DNA from: Arthrobacter ipis
Lineage (GTDB): Bacteria > Actinomycetota > Actinomycetes > Actinomycetales > Micrococcaceae
Direction: 5' to 3'
DNA: 36,399 nucleotides
Assembly: GCF_014694315.1 (NCBI RefSeq)
Contig: NZ_JAAOXD010000009.1
Location: 284,166 to 320,564, forward strand
Shown: positions 8,197 to 15,334 of the stretch, one piece after another
How the letters are laid out: each line of letters opens with the position of its first letter
How positions within the stretch are numbered: position 1 is the stretch's first letter
The notes under the pieces: model-generated
Databases searched by the model: none
What the model was told of the DNA's origin: nothing
The model's input: only the letters and a program-made list of their open reading frames with translations
Position numbers and translations under genes: made by a program

Positions 8197-8483
8197 CGCG
8201 GCCTCCTCCTGTTGACTGGCCGGCCCTGGCCCGGGCGGCCGTGCTCCGATGGCCGCAGCAGCTGTCGCCGCCGGGCACCTTTCCCCCAGCCTAGGGCCCG
8301 CGGCTGCAACCGCTGCCATGGCCCGCGAAGAACTGGTGTATATTTTCTCGGTACGGTTTAGCAGAAGGCCGTTGGATTGTTGTTCGATCCGGCACCTTGC
8401 TTGCTGCTGCCGCCCCGGCCACGGGGCCCCTGCGCTGCGCCCGCCGGTTCGTCTTGACCTGAGCGAAACGGTACCGAAAAATC
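8197..8483. other. Divergent intergenic region with an inverted 16-mer pair
   Basis: 287 bases without a gene between the SDR gene and the GAF-ANTAR gene. An AT-richer island (about 8335-8400) with TATATT probably holds promoters. The 16-mer at 8344-8359 (TTTCTCGGTACGGTTT) recurs inverted at 8466-8481 (AAACGGTACCGAAAAA) with two mismatches. The second copy ends two bases before the GTG start of the ANTAR gene and contains the palindrome CGGTACCG. It could be a regulator site pair; no family is assigned. Confidence 0.4.
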
Positions 8484-9227
8484 GTGGCCAGCGAGTCGAC
8501 CGCAAAACCTGAAACCTCAATCACGGAGCACCTCAACGAGCTTGTGCTCACCAGCTCCGACGTGGGCGGATTCCTCCGTGAGCTTGCCCGGATCTCTGCA
8601 CGCAGCCTGTCCGAGCCCGGGGACGAGGTCCTCTGCGGCGTGACCCTGCTGCGGCACCGCAAGGCAGCCACCGTAGCAAGCAGCAGCCCCGAGGCGCAGG
8701 CCATGGACGAGATCCAGTACGACTTCGGCGACGGTCCCTGCATGACGGCCTCGCGCGAGCAGGTCACCATCCACATTACGGACCTCAAGAACCACGACCG
8801 GTGGAAAAGCTATGCCGAAACGGTGCTGGAGCAGGGCGTCCGCTCCATACTCGCCCTCCCGTTCGTGCTCGAGGGCGAGACCCGGGCCGCATTGAACCTT
8901 TACTCACACCGTCCTGGCCGATTCGAGGGCCGGGCTCTGGAACTGGCGCAGGACTTCGTCAGCCAGACCTCAATGGCCCTGAGGCTGGCCGTGCGCTTCG
9001 CCCACTACAGCGACGCTGCGGCCAACCTCAAGGCCACGCTGGAAACCCGGACGGTGATCGACGTCGCCGTCGGCGTGATCATGGCGCAGAACAGGTGCAG
9101 CCAGGAGGAAGCCTTCGAACTGCTCAAGGCAGCGTCGAGCACCCGCAACATCAAGCTGCACAGCGTTGCGACGTCGATCGTTGACTCGCTGGGCCAGGGC
9201 CCGGCGAAGACCCACTACCAGGGCTGA
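8484..9227 (+). CDS. GAF-ANTAR domain RNA-binding antitermination regulator
   Basis: 247 aa. A GAF domain (about 15-165; FGDGPCMTA and LPFVLEGETRAALNLYS are typical) is followed by a C-terminal ANTAR domain (about 175-240) of three helices with ETRTVIDVAVGVIMAQNRCS and AFELLKAAS. ANTAR domains bind paired hexaloop hairpins in nascent RNA and prevent termination; the GAF part is the sensor. GAF-ANTAR fusions are common in Actinobacteria and often act in stress or redox responses. Start is the GTG at 8484, which has no recognisable ribosome site. The target RNA was not identified. Confidence 0.9.
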   Translation: MASESTAKPETSITEHLNELVLTSSDVGGFLRELARISARSLSEPGDEVLCGVTLLRHRKAATVASSSPEAQAMDEIQYDFGDGPCMTASREQVTIHITDLKNHDRWKSYAETVLEQGVRSILALPFVLEGETRAALNLYSHRPGRFEGRALELAQDFVSQTSMALRLAVRFAHYSDAAANLKATLETRTVIDVAVGVIMAQNRCSQEEAFELLKAASSTRNIKLHSVATSIVDSLGQGPAKTHYQG

Positions 9228-9236
9228 GCTGCCAGC

Positions 9237-9746
9237 CTAGGGGCCACCGAAACTCGCGCCCTCGGGATCCTGCCCCATGTCCCGTGAAGAGCCGCCAGTT
9301 CCGGCACCGCCCGTTCCGGCACCGCTGGTTCCTGCACCGCGGGAGACGCGGACCTTTCGGGCACCACCCGCAGCGGGCTCTTCGGGCAGTGGAACGCGAA
9401 CTTCCAGAACGCCGTCGGTGTACGAGGCGCGGATGTCCTCCTGGTTGACTGGGGCGGGAAGGCTTACCGTTCGCGAAAACGTGCCGAAGCGGAATTCCGA
9501 GCGGTACCCTTCCTTGTCCTTGTGCTCCGATTTTTCTTCACGGCGGACCGTGATTTGCAGCTGGCTGCCGGCCAAGGTGATGTCGACGTCATTGTCAGGA
9601 TCGATGCCCGGTGCTTCAGCCTTTACCACCAGGGAGCCAGCCTCCCGGTATTCCTCCACCCGGAGCCACGCGTCCAGATCCCCTTCCAGGAAACGGCGGA
9701 AGGGTTCCGGGATATCCACGCCGGCCCGCCTGAATATGTTGGTCAT
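9237..9746 (-). CDS. Hsp20/alpha-crystallin small heat-shock protein
   Basis: 169 aa. The alpha-crystallin domain covers about 38-130: YREAGSLVVKAEAPGID, then GYRSEFRFGTFSRTVSLP and DGVLEVRVPLPEE, the usual family core. It holds unfolding proteins in solution without ATP. The tail (about 138-155) is a Gly-Ala-Thr repeat encoded by three 15-bp tandem units, in place of a clear IxI/V motif beyond KVRV. ATG at 9746 with AGGAGGTAAC upstream. A good promoter lies at 9820-9848. It is tail-to-tail with the ANTAR gene, 9 bases apart. Confidence 0.93.
   Translation of the reverse strand: MTNIFRRAGVDIPEPFRRFLEGDLDAWLRVEEYREAGSLVVKAEAPGIDPDNDVDITLAGSQLQITVRREEKSEHKDKEGYRSEFRFGTFSRTVSLPAPVNQEDIRASYTDGVLEVRVPLPEEPAAGGARKVRVSRGAGTSGAGTGGAGTGGSSRDMGQDPEGASFGGP
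9298..9342. repeat. 15-bp tandem repeat x3 inside the Hsp20 tail
   Basis: GTTCCGGCACCGCCC (9298-9312), GTTCCGGCACCGCTG (9313-9327) and GTTCCTGCACCGCGG (9328-9342) are adjacent and keep the reading frame, so copy number can vary without breaking the gene. Confidence 0.85.
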
Positions 9747-10127
9747 CGCTGTTACCTCCTGTCAGCTTCCGGGCCCAACGCAGGTGATGCGGAGGACCGG
9801 AACGGGTCCCAACACCACAAAGCTACGCCCTTGCGGATCGCTTGTTAAGGCGCAGTAGGGACGCTTGCCGCGGGCTGCATGCAGCCTCCGGCTCCGCCAA
9901 CAGGACACCGCGTCCGCCGCCGATCCTGAGAGTTTCCTTGTGAAAACCCGGGAAGTTTCCGGCGGCGGCTCGGGCCCCTGCGCCAAAGCGCACATTTTCG
10001 CCGCCCGGACCCCCCAAAGTTCCGCCCGAAACCTTTCATCGAGGGGTGCGGGCACCGAGCTTTTCACAGGAGGCATGCTGCACATTGGCGTCATGAATGG
10101 GATCAGGCACCAAAGGGAGGAACCCCA
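9747..10127. other. Intergenic region between hsp20 and the small membrane-peptide gene
   Basis: About 380 bases. The left third carries the hsp20 promoter (9820-9848) and leader. The rest is GC-rich with no convincing gene. The frame open from 9865 to 10131 has an unlikely composition, but its stop overlaps the next GTG as GTGA, so a short upstream peptide from the ATG at 10075 may be read. No terminator was seen. Confidence 0.4.
9820..9848 (-). promoter_or_regulatory. Promoter of hsp20
   Basis: TTAACA (9848-9843), a 17-base spacer, then TAGCTT (9825-9820) on the minus strand; the -35 matches consensus at five of six positions. The transcript would start near 9813, giving a leader of about 66 bases. 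No CIRCE or HAIR-type heat-shock operator is visible next to it. Confidence 0.6.
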
Positions 10128-10307
10128 GTGAAGACGCTGTTACTGCTGTGCATTCCGGTGGTTACCTTCGCAGCACTCAATGTCTGGAAGCAGGCGGTTG
10201 CGGAGCCTTGGCCCCTTCGGGGGCCAGGCATAGTGGTCGCGGGGCTCTCCACATCAGCCAATGCAGAATTCCCGGAGGGGAAACGCGACCCTTCACGGAG
10301 GTCCTGA
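10128..10307 (+). CDS. 59-aa single-pass membrane or secreted peptide, unknown function
   Basis: GTG start at 10128 with GGGAGG seven bases upstream; stop TGA at 10305-10307. The N-terminus MKTLLLLCIPVVTFAALNVW is one hydrophobic helix, either a membrane anchor or a signal sequence, followed by about 38 polar residues. The stop overlaps the ATG of the next gene (TGATG), so the two are translationally coupled. I do not recognise the family. The good ribosome site, the hydrophobic segment and the coupled neighbour support a real gene. Confidence 0.6.
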   Translation: MKTLLLLCIPVVTFAALNVWKQAVAEPWPLRGPGIVVAGLSTSANAEFPEGKRDPSRRS

Positions 10308-10795
10308 TGAACGCTAACACTGCCACCCCGGGCGAGCCCGATCGGCTGAACGTCTCCTCCGGACGTGGGAGACGCTCCGTGGACGCAGCGGAAGAGTTGG
10401 ACGACTTCTGCAGCGAATCGCTGAGGTCGATCGACAAGACGGTGATGCGCGCCCAGGTCATCGAACTCATCCTGGACATCCTCGCCACAACGGATGTGCA
10501 ATCGGAAGCCAGGCACCGACTGCTGCAGCACCTGGCCTTGCATCCGGGGTGCCCCGAGCAGGCGCTGCTGTGCCATCTGAGCGAGAACGCCTGCCTTCCG
10601 CCGGCCGCGGGCGGAGACAGCCTCCCTGCGGGCGCGGACAGCCTGGCTGTGGGCGCCGGCAGTCTCCCTGCTGGCGGAGACTACTTCACAGCTGGTGCGG
10701 CGGACCGGCCGGCGGAGGGCGGCGGGGACCCGGGTGAAGGATCGAAGTCGAGGTGGTTCCCCGCCCCACTGCGGAACCTGTTGCGCCGCGACTGA
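10307..10795 (+). CDS. Hypothetical protein with a heptapeptide repeat
   Basis: 162 aa from the ATG at 10307, with GGAGG five bases upstream and a one-base overlap with the 59-aa gene. The first half is charged and helical (about 25-100; EELDDFCSES, QVIELILDILATTDV, two Cys in HPGCPEQALLCHLSENACLP). The second half has five 7-residue repeats, GGDSLPA, GADSLAV, GAGSLPA, GGDYFTA, GAADRPA (about 102-136), and a basic end. No membrane segment. The repeat may be a flexible linker. The family is not recognised; pairing with a membrane peptide suggests a joint envelope role, as inference only. Confidence 0.65.
   Translation: MNANTATPGEPDRLNVSSGRGRRSVDAAEELDDFCSESLRSIDKTVMRAQVIELILDILATTDVQSEARHRLLQHLALHPGCPEQALLCHLSENACLPPAAGGDSLPAGADSLAVGAGSLPAGGDYFTAGAADRPAEGGGDPGEGSKSRWFPAPLRNLLRRD
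10610..10714 (+). repeat. 21-bp in-frame tandem repeat x5
   Basis: Five adjacent 21-base units (10610-10630, then every 21 bases to 10714) encode the heptads beginning GGDSLPA. Conservation falls from left to right; the last unit is the most diverged. Confidence 0.75.
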
Positions 10796-10811
10796 TGTGC
10801 ACCGGCCCCTG

Positions 10812-10855
10812 AAGAGGGCGTGCCGTTCAAGAGGGCGTGCCGCTCAAGAGGGCCG
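10812..10855. repeat. 17-bp tandem repeat x2.6 downstream of the heptad-repeat gene
   Basis: AAGAGGGCGTGCCGTTC (10812-10828), AAGAGGGCGTGCCGCTC (10829-10845) and the partial AAGAGGGCCG from 10846 are head to tail in the convergent gap before the TetR stop. CCACCGG (10867-10873) and CCGGTGG (10884-10890) then form a small stem that may help terminate the upstream transcript. Confidence 0.75.
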
Positions 10856-10877
10856 ACGACGTCCGGCCACCGGCGGG

Positions 10878-11492
10878 TCAGCTCCGGTGGTGCTCGATCA
10901 GCCAGCCGGCCATCTGTTGCGCCCGCTTGGAAGCGAGGAAGTCGCCTTCCGTTGCGGAAATGATGGAGCCCTTCATCAGGATGTGCCAGGAGCGGGCGAA
11001 TTCGTCAGGGCGCACGAGTGCCGCCTCCTCGGCGAGCGCCTGGATGTGGCCGCGGATTCTGGCGAGGTAGCCGATGCTGGCCTCGCCAAGCGGATGCTCC
11101 GGGCCCATCTCCAGGAGGACATTGATGAAGGTGCAGGCCTCAAAATCGTCACGATGGAACCAGTCACCGAAGACGTCAAAAATGGCCAGGAGCCGCCCCT
11201 CGGGGGTGGTGCCCCTGCGCCTCGCCTCGGAAACAATCAGGTCCACGGTCCAAACCTGGTCGCGGAGTGCGAGGAAAGCCAGAACCAGCGCATCCTTGGA
11301 GGGGAAGTGGCGGTAGAACGTGGACTTGGCCACGCCGGACCGTTCGATCAGCTCATTGATTCCGACATCGCGGACACCGCGGTGGGAGAAAAGCTCGTAA
11401 GCAGTGCCGAGGATCCGGTCCACTGGTTCACTATGGCCGGTACGCACCCCTGGAGGAAGCAAGGCATCCCCGGTTGCATCAGGAGCACTCAT
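10878..11492 (-). CDS. TetR/AcrR-family transcriptional regulator
   Basis: 204 aa. The N-terminal TetR DNA-binding domain (about 22-70) carries RILGTAYELFSHRGVRDVGI and SGVAKSTFYRHFPSKDALV; the C-terminal part is a ligand-binding helical domain (EACTFINVLLEMG, MKGSIISATEG). ATG at 11492, only about three bases after the predicted transcription start. An 18-bp palindrome lies 31 bases upstream, so it probably represses itself. No efflux or oxidoreductase target is adjacent: the next gene on the far side is a 78-aa protein, so the regulated gene is unclear. Confidence 0.93.
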   Translation of the reverse strand: MSAPDATGDALLPPGVRTGHSEPVDRILGTAYELFSHRGVRDVGINELIERSGVAKSTFYRHFPSKDALVLAFLALRDQVWTVDLIVSEARRRGTTPEGRLLAIFDVFGDWFHRDDFEACTFINVLLEMGPEHPLGEASIGYLARIRGHIQALAEEAALVRPDEFARSWHILMKGSIISATEGDFLASKRAQQMAGWLIEHHRS

Positions 11493-11501
11493 TAGAGAAT
11501 C

Positions 11502-11516
11502 AGTGTACCTTGGTAC
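11502..11516 (-). promoter_or_regulatory. -10 region of tetR within a GTACC-TT-GGTAC palindrome
   Basis: On the minus strand TACACT (11507-11502) fits a -10 box, nine bases before the ATG, giving a nearly leaderless message. The box overlaps the perfect palindrome GTACCTTGGTAC (11505-11516). Confidence 0.5.
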
Positions 11517-11522
11517 TGGTAG

Positions 11523-11540
11523 AGACAGACCTGTCTGTCT
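11523..11540. promoter_or_regulatory. TetR operator palindrome
   Basis: AGACAGA (11523-11529), CCTG, TCTGTCT (11534-11540): a perfect inverted repeat of the size TetR dimers bind. It sits where the -35 of tetR would be and about 110 bases upstream of the rightward 78-aa gene. Confidence 0.72.
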
Positions 11541-11648
11541 TATTGTTTTAGGAACATGACACCTCGTCTTAGGAATGGCGTGCTGGCAACAGCGCCTGAT
11601 CCCGGGCCGTAGGCGTCACTGCAATGGGGCAGAAACAGGAGGGTACTG

Positions 11649-11885
11649 ATGGACGAAGACATCCGCGCGGTGGAAGAGGCCGTGGCGACGCTGGAATCCG
11701 CAATGATGGAGCACGATCCCGCAGCAGCAACCCTGCAGAATGCAGTTGCGGCGGCCGTAACCCACGGCAAGCCGATCCGCGAAGTAGCAGCGGCCGCGCA
11801 CATGACAGCGCTGGAGGTCCTGGACGCAGCCGACGCCGTCACGTATCCGCATCAGGCGATGCAGCCTTGGATGCTGGCCCAGTAG
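11649..11885 (+). CDS. 78-aa hypothetical helical protein
   Basis: ATG at 11649 follows GGAGGGTACTG, a good ribosome site. The protein is acidic and mostly helical; GKPIREVAAAAHMTALEVLD (about 41-60) resembles a helix-turn-helix of the sigma/Xre type, so a small DNA-binding or anti-sigma partner role is possible. No family is recognised. It lies downstream of the TetR operator and may be the gene controlled rightward. Confidence 0.62.
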   Translation: MDEDIRAVEEAVATLESAMMEHDPAAATLQNAVAAAVTHGKPIREVAAAAHMTALEVLDAADAVTYPHQAMQPWMLAQ

Positions 11886-12037
11886 CAGCGCGCAAGACCT
11901 CACGGAAACTTGATTGGATCACGGGGTAAACCTGCGGCAAGCCTGATGGGCCCGCGCCACCCTTAAGCATCAGCCCCTGGAGGAGCGATCTTTCCGGGGA
12001 AAGCATGCAACTAGGACCGCTTGGAAGCGGAGGGCCC

Positions 12038-12511
12038 ATGAACCAGTCAGCAACTCTTGAGGAAGTCGTCCAAGTCGGCGGTGTCATCACCGACCGTCAG
12101 CCGCTGGACTTTTACCGGCTGGGGCTCGCTGGCTGCATCGACAGGCTTACAGTCCCCCTTCGCCGCCAGGGCACCTGCGTCCGCTGGGAGACTCCCCACC
12201 ACGGCGTTGAGATCTCGTCCGGCTGCGCGTCCCTGCTGTACCAGTCCGCGCAGGAGGCGCTGAGCAACACGTTCAAGCATGCGCACGCCACCGATGTCAC
12301 CGTCCGGCTTGCCGCCGTGTTCCACGGCATCCGCCTCATGGTCGCCGACAACGGCACCGGATTCGAATCGGCTCCGCCGGCAGCGGAACAAGTCAACGGA
12401 CACGGACTCAGGACCATTTCACAGGCGGTCGAGGAAGCGGGCGGGACGGTGGACATCACCTCGGCTCCGGGTACCGGCACGGCCATCACCATCACCATTC
12501 CGCTCGACTGA
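12038..12511 (+). CDS. Stand-alone HATPase_c protein related to NarL-type sensor kinases
   Basis: 157 aa from the ATG at 12038 (GGAGGG just upstream; an in-frame ATG at 12005 has a weaker site). It is only the ATP-binding module: N-box YQSAQEALSNTFKHAHA (about 70-86), G1 box VADNGTGFES, G2 box NGHGLRTISQAVEEAGG and the final GTGTAITITIP strand. The region before the N-box aligns with the end of a HisKA_3 domain but no phospho-acceptor histidine motif is present. It cannot autophosphorylate in the usual way, and no response regulator is adjacent. It is either a trimmed sensor kinase or a dedicated ATP-binding partner. Confidence 0.8.
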   Translation: MNQSATLEEVVQVGGVITDRQPLDFYRLGLAGCIDRLTVPLRRQGTCVRWETPHHGVEISSGCASLLYQSAQEALSNTFKHAHATDVTVRLAAVFHGIRLMVADNGTGFESAPPAAEQVNGHGLRTISQAVEEAGGTVDITSAPGTGTAITITIPLD

Positions 12512-12567
12512 ACCGCAGCGCATCGCGGCACACGCCTGCATCCCGGGCCTCGCTTAGGATGCTGTGC

Positions 12568-13233
12568 ATGACCCTTCCGAAAGTTGAGCCCCGCGCCGTC
12601 CGGGCTTTCGAATCCGTGGAAATCCAGCAGGCCGTCGCCGGACTGCGCAGCCGGCTGAGCACCGGAAGGCGGATTCTCCTCGGCGTGGCTGGTTCCCCCG
12701 GGTCCGGCAAATCCACCTTCTCGGCTTGCCTGGCCGACGCCCTCGGCCCCGATTCCGCCCTTGTGGTGCCCATGGACGGTTTTCACCTGGGCAACGCCAT
12801 CATTGACGGCACTCCCCTGCGGCAGCGCAAGGGTGCACCGGACACGTTCGACGTCGGCGGTTACCTTTCGCTCCTGCAGCGGCTTGCGCGCCGGGACGAG
12901 GACGTCGTGTACGCGCCGGACTTCCGGCGGACGATCGATGAGCCCGTTGCCGCATCGCTGGCCGTCCCGGCCGCCCTCCCCGTCATCATCACCGAGGGCA
13001 ACTACCTGCTCAGCGACGATCCGCGCTGGCAGCAGGTGCGGGCGCAACTGGACGAGGTGTGGTTCGTCGACACACCACATGAACTGCGCCTTGCCCGCCT
13101 GGTTGAACGGCACATGCTCTTTGGCATGGACCGCGCCGCGGCCGAGGCATGGGCCAACGGGCCGGACGCGGCCAATGCACGCCTGATCGAGGCCACGCGT
13201 TCCCGCGCCGACAGAATCATCCCCTGGTTTTAG
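12568..13233 (+). CDS. P-loop nucleoside/nucleotide kinase family protein (uridine/pantothenate kinase-like)
   Basis: 221 aa from the ATG at 12568 (TTAGGA 7-12 bases upstream; an in-frame ATG at 12559 lies inside that site). Walker A is GSPGSGKST (about 42-50). VPMDGFHLGNAII and KGAPDTFDVGGYL match the substrate-binding part of the PRK/uridine kinase/PanK superfamily, and VIITEGNYLLSD is the Walker-B-like strand. It transfers phosphate from ATP to a small hydroxyl compound; relatives include YggC and sugar kinases of this fold, so the substrate is open. Its TAG stop directly abuts the stop of the opposing gene. Confidence 0.85.
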   Translation: MTLPKVEPRAVRAFESVEIQQAVAGLRSRLSTGRRILLGVAGSPGSGKSTFSACLADALGPDSALVVPMDGFHLGNAIIDGTPLRQRKGAPDTFDVGGYLSLLQRLARRDEDVVYAPDFRRTIDEPVAASLAVPAALPVIITEGNYLLSDDPRWQQVRAQLDEVWFVDTPHELRLARLVERHMLFGMDRAAAEAWANGPDAANARLIEATRSRADRIIPWF

Positions 13234-13479
13234 CTACCTGTCCTCGGCGTCCCACAGCCCGGATTCGCCCGCGGCCTCTTCCGGCTTGGGTTCGCTCTCC
13301 GGCGCTCCACTGCCCACGTAGCTGGCGGGCACGGTTCCGCCCGGCTGTGTCATCTGTTCCTCACGGATGTTGCGTGCCGTGCCCGCCTCGGGGTGGGGCT
13401 GCTCCTGCTCGACGGCGTCCGGGTCGCCAGGGCCTCGAAGGCCGCTGGGCTCTTCCGTGTTGCGCTTAGTGTCGGTCAT
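13234..13479 (-). CDS. 81-aa hydrophilic hypothetical protein
   Basis: ATG at 13479 preceded by GAGAGGCAG. The product is acidic, rich in Glu, Pro and Gly (EEPSGLRGPGDPDAVEQEQP), probably disordered, with no membrane segment. Of the frames here only this one has a good start and sensible length. Stop codons of this gene and of the kinase gene are immediately adjacent (13231-13236). Function unknown. Confidence 0.6.
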   Translation of the reverse strand: MTDTKRNTEEPSGLRGPGDPDAVEQEQPHPEAGTARNIREEQMTQPGGTVPASYVGSGAPESEPKPEEAAGESGLWDAEDR

Positions 13480-13532
13480 GCCACTGCCTCTCACTAGGAA
13501 ATGCCGGTCGCGTCCCAGTCTAGGCACCGGGC

Positions 13533-14115
13533 CTAGGATCTGCGCAGCGAGCTTGCCAGGAGCCAGAGCGTCCAGGCGAGGATGAGCGCAATGCCGGCAA
13601 GGGTGGGCACAGTGTTGCTGCCGGAGAAACCGTCGGCTCCAATGATCCAGCCCTGAGCCAGGTACGCGATCCCAGACAGTCCCATGAGGTAGCCCACGGG
13701 ACGCGGGAGGCTCCGTGAACTGCCGACCGCGATGCCAATCAGGATAAAGGCCGCACCCAGCACAAAGCTCTGGTAGCTGCGCATCCCCCACTCGAGCCAG
13801 CGCAGGTCCTCCGCGGCCGCAAAGCGAACGGCCTTCTCGGCCCCTTGGGCGGCAGCCCAGGCATCCACGGAGTGCTTCAAAGCCACACCGTCCACTGCCT
13901 GAAGTGCACCATAGAGGGCAAGCGCGGCGGCCGCGGCGCAGCTGCCGAGCCGCGCCGTCCAGTATGAGCGCCCGGGCGCGCCGCCGGCCACGGACCCTAG
14001 CACCAGCAGTCCGGCACGAGCAGGACCGCTGCCACAGCCGACGGGGGCCCTTGCCGCCGTCGTGATTCTGACCGTCGTCGTGACTCTGGCCTGCAGGAAT
14101 GTGATGCGTGTCCAT
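13533..14115 (-). CDS. Four-helix membrane protein (DUF4386-like), start disrupted by a probable frameshift
   Basis: The downstream part is clear: four hydrophobic segments starting near LGSCAAAAALALYGALQ, then SFVLGAAFILIGIAVG, VGYLMGLSGIAYLAQ and TLAGIALILAWTLWLLA, ending SSLRRS, a layout like DUF4386 proteins. In its own frame no convincing start exists except GTG at 13991 or 14003. A well-placed start (ATG 14115 with GAAGGGGG upstream) opens a His/Asp-rich N-terminus (MDTHHIPAGQSHDDGQNHD) in another frame that must shift near 14000-14030. Either the start is GTG 13991 (152 aa), or a one-base change broke a longer protein. Confidence 0.55.
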
Positions 14116-14157
14116 GGCAGCTGCCCCCTTCGGGAGGAACCGTCCGATGCCAGTAGA

Positions 14158-15192
14158 TTACGCCCGCACGGGCGCCCATCCCAGCGCCGGGGCCACATGG
14201 CGGGCGATGTTTCCCAGCAGCTTGGCGTTGTACTCCACGCCAAGCTGGTTGGGGACGGTGAGCAGGAGCGTGTCCGCGGTCTGCACCGCGGTGTCGGCGG
14301 CGAGTTCATGGGCTATGACGTCCGGTTCGCCGATATAGCTTTTGCCGAAGCGGGAAAGCGTGCCGTCGAGGGCGCCCACCTGGTCCCTGCCTTCGCGGAG
14401 GGCGCTCAGGCCGAAGTATTGCCGGTCCTCGTCGTCGGCCAGCGGCAGGACGCTGCGGCTGACCGAAACACGCGGCTCATGGCCATGCCCGGCCGCCGCC
14501 CAGGCCCCACGGAACATCGCGATCTGCTCGGCCTGGAGCTCGTGGAACGGCACCCCGGTATCCTCGGTCAGCAGGGTGGAGCTCATCAGGTTCATCCCCT
14601 GCTCGGCCGCCCAGACCGCCGTCTTCCGGGTTCCGGCGCCCCACCAGATCCGCTCGTGCAGCCCCTCGGACCGGGGCTGGACCGGCAGCAGCCCTGCGGC
14701 TCCCCCGGCGTACCGCGGGTCGGCCTCCACCACGCCGGCGCCGGCTATGGCCCGCCGGAACTCCTCGGCGTGCCGGCGCGCCATGTCGGCGTCCGTCTCG
14801 CCTTCACGCGGCTCATAGCCGAATGCCCCCGCGCCGTTCCGTGCGGGCTCGGGTGAACCGCGGCTGATGCCGAGCTGGAGCCGGCCACCGCTGATGAGAT
14901 CTGTGGCCGCAGCCTCCTCCGCCATGTACAGCGGGTTCTCGTAACGCATGTCGATGACCGCAGTGCCGAGCTCAATTCGGCTGGTGCGGGCTGCGGCCGC
15001 CGCAAGCAGCGGGAACGGTGACGCCTGCTGGCGAGCGAAATGGTGCACGCGGAAAAACGCGCCATCGATGCCAAGCTCCTCGGCGGCCACGGCCAGCTCA
15101 ATCCCCTGCAGCAGCGCATCCCGCGCGGTCCTTGTGCGGAAACCCTGCACCGGTCCCCAGTGGCCGAAGGACAGGAAGCCAATTCGTTTCAT
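14158..15192 (-). CDS. LLM-class flavin-dependent oxidoreductase (bacterial luciferase-like)
   Basis: 344 aa, TIM-barrel flavoprotein of the luciferase-like family. It opens MKRIGFLSFGHW; further family marks are ELGIDGAFFRVHHFA, RIELGTAVIDMRYENP, ISGGRLQLGISRGSPE and a long AEQIAMFRGAW helix. Such enzymes use reduced FMN or F420 and O2 to oxidise organic substrates; the exact cofactor cannot be read here. ATG at 15192. It is divergent from an alpha/beta hydrolase across 142 bases; an NADPH-FMN reductase is encoded elsewhere in the window (27742-28353). Confidence 0.9.
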   Translation of the reverse strand: MKRIGFLSFGHWGPVQGFRTRTARDALLQGIELAVAAEELGIDGAFFRVHHFARQQASPFPLLAAAAARTSRIELGTAVIDMRYENPLYMAEEAAATDLISGGRLQLGISRGSPEPARNGAGAFGYEPREGETDADMARRHAEEFRRAIAGAGVVEADPRYAGGAAGLLPVQPRSEGLHERIWWGAGTRKTAVWAAEQGMNLMSSTLLTEDTGVPFHELQAEQIAMFRGAWAAAGHGHEPRVSVSRSVLPLADDEDRQYFGLSALREGRDQVGALDGTLSRFGKSYIGEPDVIAHELAADTAVQTADTLLLTVPNQLGVEYNAKLLGNIARHVAPALGWAPVRA

Positions 15193-15334
15193 GCCGTTCT
15201 CAACATCCCGGTCTCCGCTGCCATTCCTGCAGGCTACGCCCTGTGACAGACCCTGCGCACCGGCCCGCGATCCCGATAGGTTGGTATCACCGCTTGAGGA
15301 CGTCCGTTCTCGCGAGACCGAAGGGAATGTAGAC

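Noticed and set aside
9865..10131. 88-codon frame upstream of the 59-aa gene
   Set aside because: TTG start without ribosome site and atypical residues. Only its overlap with the next GTG is notable, and that was recorded in the intergenic entry.
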